Shown here piece after piece: positions 61,905 through 64,000 of a stretch of DNA of 64,000 bases. Each line of letters opens with the position of its first letter. Positions within the stretch are counted from its first letter, which is position 1. The notes beneath the pieces were generated by a model. The model saw only the letters and a list, made by a program, of their open reading frames with translations. It was not told the origin of the DNA and made no database searches. This stretch comes from Lysobacter sp. BMK333-48F3 (GTDB lineage: Bacteria > Pseudomonadota > Gammaproteobacteria > Xanthomonadales > Xanthomonadaceae), in contig NZ_JAIHOO010000001.1 of the NCBI RefSeq assembly GCF_019733395.1, positions 3,906,501-3,970,500 of the forward strand. The letters run 5' to 3'. Both the position numbers and the translations under genes were made by a program.

Positions 61905-64000
61905 TGGACGGCGGCGGCGCGCCCGGTCGGGAGGCCGACGACCGGATCCGTTCGGTGTGCTGCTACTGCGGCGTCGGTTGCGGCGTGCTGGTGCAGACCG
62001 CCGGCAGCGGCGAGCAGCGGCGCATCGTCGCGGTCGAGGGCGACCCGCAGCATCCGGCCAACCAGGGCCGGCTGTGCAGCAAGGGCCGCGCCCTGGCGCA
62101 GAGCGCGAGCAGCCTGCAGGGGCGGTTGCTGGCGCCGCAGCTGCGGCCGTCGCGGCATGCGCCGCGGCGCGAGGTCGACTGGTCGCTGGCGCTGGACACG
62201 GTGGCCGCGCGGCTGGCCTCGATCGTGGCCGAACACGGTCCGGACTCGGTCGCGTTCTACTTGTCCGGGCAGTTGCTGACCGAGGACTACTACGTCTTCA
62301 ACAAGCTCGCCAAAGGCCTGCTGGGCAGCAACAACATCGATACCAATTCGCGTCTGTGCATGTCCAGCGCGGTCGCCGGCTACAAGCTCGCGCTCGGCGC
62401 CGACGGGCCGCCGACCTGTTACGAGGACCTGGAGCTGGCGCGTACCGTGCTGTTCGCCGGCAGCAACATGGCCTATGCGCATCCGGTGCTGTTCCGGCGC
62501 CTTGAGCAAGCGCGCGAACGCGATCCGCAGCGGCGCTGGATCGTGGTCGATCCGCGCCGCACCGACACCGCGGCGATGGCCGACCTGCATCTGGCGATCC
62601 AGCCCGGCACCGACGTGGCCTTGTTCAACGGCATGCTGCACCACCTGATCTGGGAAGACCGGATCGACCGCGACTACATCGCCCGCCACACCCAGGGCTT
62701 CGACGAACTCAAGCGGACGCTGCGCGACTACACCCCGCGCATGGCCGCGGAGATCTGCGGCATCGAAGCCGCCGACCTGGTCCAGGCGGCGGAATGGTTC
62801 GGCAGCGGCGAGCCGGCGTTGTCGCTGTACTGCATGGGCCTGAACCAGTCCGCGCACGGCACCGACAAGAACCTGGCCCTGATCCACCTGCATCTGGCCA
62901 CCGGCCAGATCGGCAAGCCCGGCGCCGGCCCGTTCTCGCTGACCGGCCAGCCCAATGCGATGGGCGGACGCGAAGTCGGCGGCATGGCGACCATGCTGGC
63001 CGCGCACCGCGAGATCGGCAACGCCCAGCACCGGGCCGAACTGGAAACGCTGTGGGGCCTGCCGGCGCAGCATCTGTCGGCGCAGCCGGGCCTGTCCGCG
63101 GTGCCGCTGTTCGAGGCCTTGCGCAGCGGTCGGGTCAAGGCGGTGTGGATCGCCTGCACCAACCCGGTGCACTCCATGCCCGACATCGGCCGGGTGCGCG
63201 AAGCGCTGCAGCAGGCCGACTATGTGATCGTGCAGGAAGCCTTCGAACGCACCGACACCACGCCGTATGCCGACGCCTTGCTGCCGGCGGCGACCTGGGG
63301 CGAAAAAGAAGGCACGGTGACCAATTCCGAGCGGCGCATCTCGCGGGTGCGCGCCGCGGTGCCGGCGCCCGGCCGGGCCCGGCCGGACTGGTGGATCGCG
63401 ACCGAAGTCGCGCGCCGGCTGGAAGCGCGGCTGGCGCCGCCCGGCACCGCGCCGATGTTCGGCTTCGACGGGCCGGCGGCGATCTTCGACGAACACCGGC
63501 GGCTGACCGAAGGCCGCGACCTCGACATCGGCGGACTCGACTATGCGCGCCTGGATGCGCAGGGGCCGCAGCAATGGCCGTACCCGGCCGGCGCGCAAAG
63601 CGGACAGGCGCGGCGCTACGCCGACGGCCGCTATCCCACCGACGACGGCCGCGCGCGTTTTCAGCCGACCCCGTACCGGCCGGTGGCCGAGCCCACTTCG
63701 TCGCGGTTTCCGCTGCGCTTGCTCAGCGGCCGGCTGCGCGATCAGTGGCACGGCATGTCGCGTAGCGGCCGGGTGCCGGCGCTGTTCGCGCACAGCCCCG
63801 AGCCCGGCCTGCGCATGCAGGCCCAGGACGCGGCGCGGCGCGGCCTGGCCGCCGGCGATCTGGTGCGGGTGATCGGCAAACGCGGCGAACTGGTGTTGCC
63901 GCTGGAGCTGTCCGACGAAGTGAGTTCCGGCACGGTGTTCGCGGCCATGCACTGGAGCGGCCAGTTCCTGTCCAGCGGCGGCATCAACGAAGTGACCCAG
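61904..64000 (+). CDS. nasC: Assimilatory nitrate reductase catalytic subunit, 3' end missing
   Basis: 699 codons are visible and the frame is open at the window end. It is a molybdopterin (bis-MGD) oxidoreductase: the N-terminal [4Fe-4S] cluster has C19, C22, C26 (CCYCGVGC) and C58 (GRLCSKG). Later signatures are SNNIDTNSRLCMSSAV with the cofactor region, GSNMAYAHPVLF, RRWIVVDPRRTDTAAMADLH in outline, GQPNAMGGREVGGMATML and WGEKEGTVTNSERRIS. It reduces nitrate to nitrite for NirBD. Whether a C-terminal BFD-like domain follows, as in some NasA/NasC, cannot be seen. Confidence 0.95.
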   Translation, partial: MDGGGAPGREADDRIRSVCCYCGVGCGVLVQTAGSGEQRRIVAVEGDPQHPANQGRLCSKGRALAQSASSLQGRLLAPQLRPSRHAPRREVDWSLALDTVAARLASIVAEHGPDSVAFYLSGQLLTEDYYVFNKLAKGLLGSNNIDTNSRLCMSSAVAGYKLALGADGPPTCYEDLELARTVLFAGSNMAYAHPVLFRRLEQARERDPQRRWIVVDPRRTDTAAMADLHLAIQPGTDVALFNGMLHHLIWEDRIDRDYIARHTQGFDELKRTLRDYTPRMAAEICGIEAADLVQAAEWFGSGEPALSLYCMGLNQSAHGTDKNLALIHLHLATGQIGKPGAGPFSLTGQPNAMGGREVGGMATMLAAHREIGNAQHRAELETLWGLPAQHLSAQPGLSAVPLFEALRSGRVKAVWIACTNPVHSMPDIGRVREALQQADYVIVQEAFERTDTTPYADALLPAATWGEKEGTVTNSERRISRVRAAVPAPGRARPDWWIATEVARRLEARLAPPGTAPMFGFDGPAAIFDEHRRLTEGRDLDIGGLDYARLDAQGPQQWPYPAGAQSGQARRYADGRYPTDDGRARFQPTPYRPVAEPTSSRFPLRLLSGRLRDQWHGMSRSGRVPALFAHSPEPGLRMQAQDAARRGLAAGDLVRVIGKRGELVLPLELSDEVSSGTVFAAMHWSGQFLSSGGINEVTQ

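Overview
The window is a high-GC gammaproteobacterial chromosome segment. Its gene content and order (ratA-rnfH, divergent bamE/fur, recN, hrcA-grpE-dnaK-dnaJ, dapB-carA-carB-greA-rpfE-recJ) fit the Xanthomonadaceae/Lysobacteraceae. The dense short intergenic repeats (GGGAATSG arrays, TAGGAGCGGCG...-type REPs and C6/G6 hairpins) point to Lysobacter or a close relative. This is inferred from layout and protein recognition; no search was run. No tRNA, rRNA, CRISPR array or prophage was seen.

Region 1 (1-22349) is housekeeping. It holds the end of ratA, rnfH, bamE facing away from fur, recN, the heat-shock genes hrcA / grpE / dnaK / dnaJ, a secreted hypothetical protein, dapB, a secreted M43-type metalloprotease, carA, a small membrane-anchored protein, carB, greA, an RpfE-like protein and recJ. 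hrcA and grpE are separated by a tandem composite repeat array carrying an IS1595-family element. Good sigma-32-type promoters lie before grpE and before dnaK. Downstream of dnaJ a block containing a terminator is repeated three times.

Region 2 (22366-50862) begins with a visibly low-GC membrane protein gene and a VOC protein. It then holds a complete type VI secretion system on the minus strand, reading tssA-tssB-tssC-hcp-tssE-tssF-tssG-tssH-vgrG-[DUF2169/pentapeptide]-[pentapeptide]-[DUF3540]-[DUF4150 PAAR-like]-tssJ-tssK-tssL-tssM-FHA. Several start/stop pairs overlap by 4 nt. Sheath, tube, baseplate, ATPase and membrane-complex genes are all present. No PpkA/PppA/TagF regulator and no recognisable toxin domain are present. 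Three proteins are unusual: a TssJ lipoprotein with a long Ala/Lys/Ser/Thr repeat tail, a VgrG with a heptad-plus-octad repeat spike, and an FHA protein lacking the usual phosphopeptide-binding residues.

Region 3 (51446-64000) is nitrate assimilation. nasT (ANTAR antiterminator) and nasS (nitrate sensor) are divergent from the T6SS. A second IS1595-family element, a LysE exporter, an amidohydrolase and a LysR regulator separate them from the structural operon narK-nirB-nirD-nasC, the last cut by the window end. Before narK the sequence shows a near-consensus sigma-54 promoter, two hairpins with identical AACGGC hexaloops and a terminator hairpin. That is the arrangement expected for a NasT-controlled antitermination leader.
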